Source: a virus
DNA length: 32,822 nucleotides
IMG/VR virus record: IMGVR_UViG_3300032294_001670
Location: 1-32,822 of that record
Reading direction: 5' to 3' (one strand)
Below, piece after piece: positions 32,225 to 32,822 of this stretch (within the stretch, counting starts at the first letter, position 1; each line of letters starts with the position of its first letter). The translations under genes were made by a program, and so were the position numbers. The notes under the pieces are model-generated. The model had not been told where the DNA came from. It ran no database searches and saw nothing but the letters and a program-made list of their open reading frames with translations.

Positions 32225-32822
32225 TTAACAACTTCCAAGTAATGTTGCAAAGCCTGGTCCTGTTGGTGCACTTCCACTCGTACAGATGTTTAACACATCA
32301 CCTGGTTGTCTATTAGGATATGTTGTTGGTGTTGTCTGACCACATAACGTTGCAGTTACAGTTCCAAAACCTGTAACGTTGAATCTATACTGAGTACACG
32401 TACTTCTTGTCTTAGTTGGTGTTTGCGTTAATGTTGGAGTTTGTGTTGCTGTCCCCGTTGGAGTATTGGTATTTGTAGGTGTAATACTTGGTGTATTTGT
32501 TGGAGTTCTCGTTAATGTTGGTGTTGGTGTAGGTGTTATGAATGCTGCAGGTGAGAAATAAATTTCTATTGAATCACTTGAAGATAAGTTTCTAAGTTGT
32601 GCATCTAATCCATAAGGACTACTACCAACTGGTGGATAGTTGTCAACTATTGTTACACCATTCTTTCTGATGGTCATAAATCCTTGTGTTCCTGTAAAGT
32701 ATAATAAGAATCCACCTGATGGACCTGTTGCTGTATGTGTTCCCAATCCTGTCTGTCCTGATGATACAGGATAAGACATTGTAAATGATTCACCAACGAA
32801 TGATGAAGTTAAATCTGTTACA
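32225..32822 (-). CDS. Giant Thr/Pro-stalk fibre protein, C-terminal part (joined to 2594-1)
   Basis: This is the 3' end of the ~1022-aa fibre gene; bases 32700-32822 repeat 1-123. The Met at 32779 is internal, not a start, since the same frame runs on upstream through base 1 to 2594. The segment holds a small beta module (SSDSIEIYFSPAAF), a Thr/Pro stalk (about 32410-32545) and a C-terminal domain with Cys pairs (STCTQYRFNVTGFG, TATLCGQTT, LNICTSG, LLGSC) that ends the protein. Confidence 0.85.
   Translation of the reverse strand, partial: VTDLTSSFVGESFTMSYPVSSGQTGLGTHTATGPSGGFLLYFTGTQGFMTIRKNGVTIVDNYPPVGSSPYGLDAQLRNLSSSDSIEIYFSPAAFITPTPTPTLTRTPTNTPSITPTNTNTPTGTATQTPTLTQTPTKTRSTCTQYRFNVTGFGTVTATLCGQTTPTTYPNRQPGDVLNICTSGSAPTGPGFATLLGSC
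32700..32822. repeat. Right copy of 123-bp terminal overlap
   Basis: Identical to 1-123; see the left copy. Removing one copy gives a circle with uninterrupted coding sequence. Confidence 0.95.

Noticed and set aside
32225-32779. Separate 184-aa tail protein starting at Met 32779
   Set aside because: The frame is open far upstream through base 1 to ATG 2594; the Met is internal.

Overview
The window is one complete small phage genome, and the ends show that it is circular or circularly permuted. Bases 1-123 are identical to 32700-32822, so the unique sequence is 32,699 bp. The cut falls inside a very large tail gene, which reads in one frame across the junction. The DNA is AT-rich. Nearly every gene is on the minus strand; the only clear plus-strand gene is at 17465-17833. 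The host is most likely a member of the Bacteroidota (Flavobacterium/Bacteroides-like). The evidence is repeated TAnnTTTG promoter elements, A-rich leaders without Shine-Dalgarno sequences, and a gene set of the kind seen in Bacteroidota siphoviruses. No integrase or repressor is visible. A tape measure protein, an HK97 gp10-like protein and a portal/terminase set point to a tailed, siphovirus-like particle.

All of the following is read on the minus strand in transcription order. (1) 17417-15511: a small control/replication block with a winged-helix replication-initiator-like gene carrying internal 15-bp repeats, two small proteins, a sigma-factor-like protein and a small Cys-leading protein. 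(2) 15497-13120: packaging. This holds the small terminase, two tiny basic proteins that overlap each other or their neighbour, an HNH endonuclease with its own promoter, and the large terminase. (3) 13082-29521, through the junction: tail. It begins with a gene containing a T10 slippery run whose sensible C-terminus lies in the -1 frame. Then come a duplicated-domain protein with a Thr/Pro stalk, a fibre-like protein, an HK97 gp10-like protein, a 550-aa tail protein, a 1462-aa baseplate/fibre protein, the ~1022-aa fibre spanning the junction, a 54-aa protein and the 845-aa tape measure. (4) 29482-20699: head. It holds a MuF-like/XkdF protease fusion, a scaffold-like protein, a major capsid gene split by two group I introns, two beta-rich virion proteins, the portal, a connector, a membrane/coiled-coil protein, a ferritin-like helical protein and a Cys-repeat protein. 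(5) 20488-17885: about ten very small genes, most with an individual promoter and a shared leader, ending in a lipoprotein and a strong terminator.

The most interesting signals are: two sister group I introns in the major capsid gene; the -1 frameshift site in the tail gene; the reiterated promoter/leader array in front of tiny unknown genes; the giant Thr/Pro-stalk proteins; the junction-spanning gene; a structured inverted repeat at 20594-20660; and a 43-aa gene hidden in an overlap. No endolysin, DNA polymerase, helicase or integrase was recognised.
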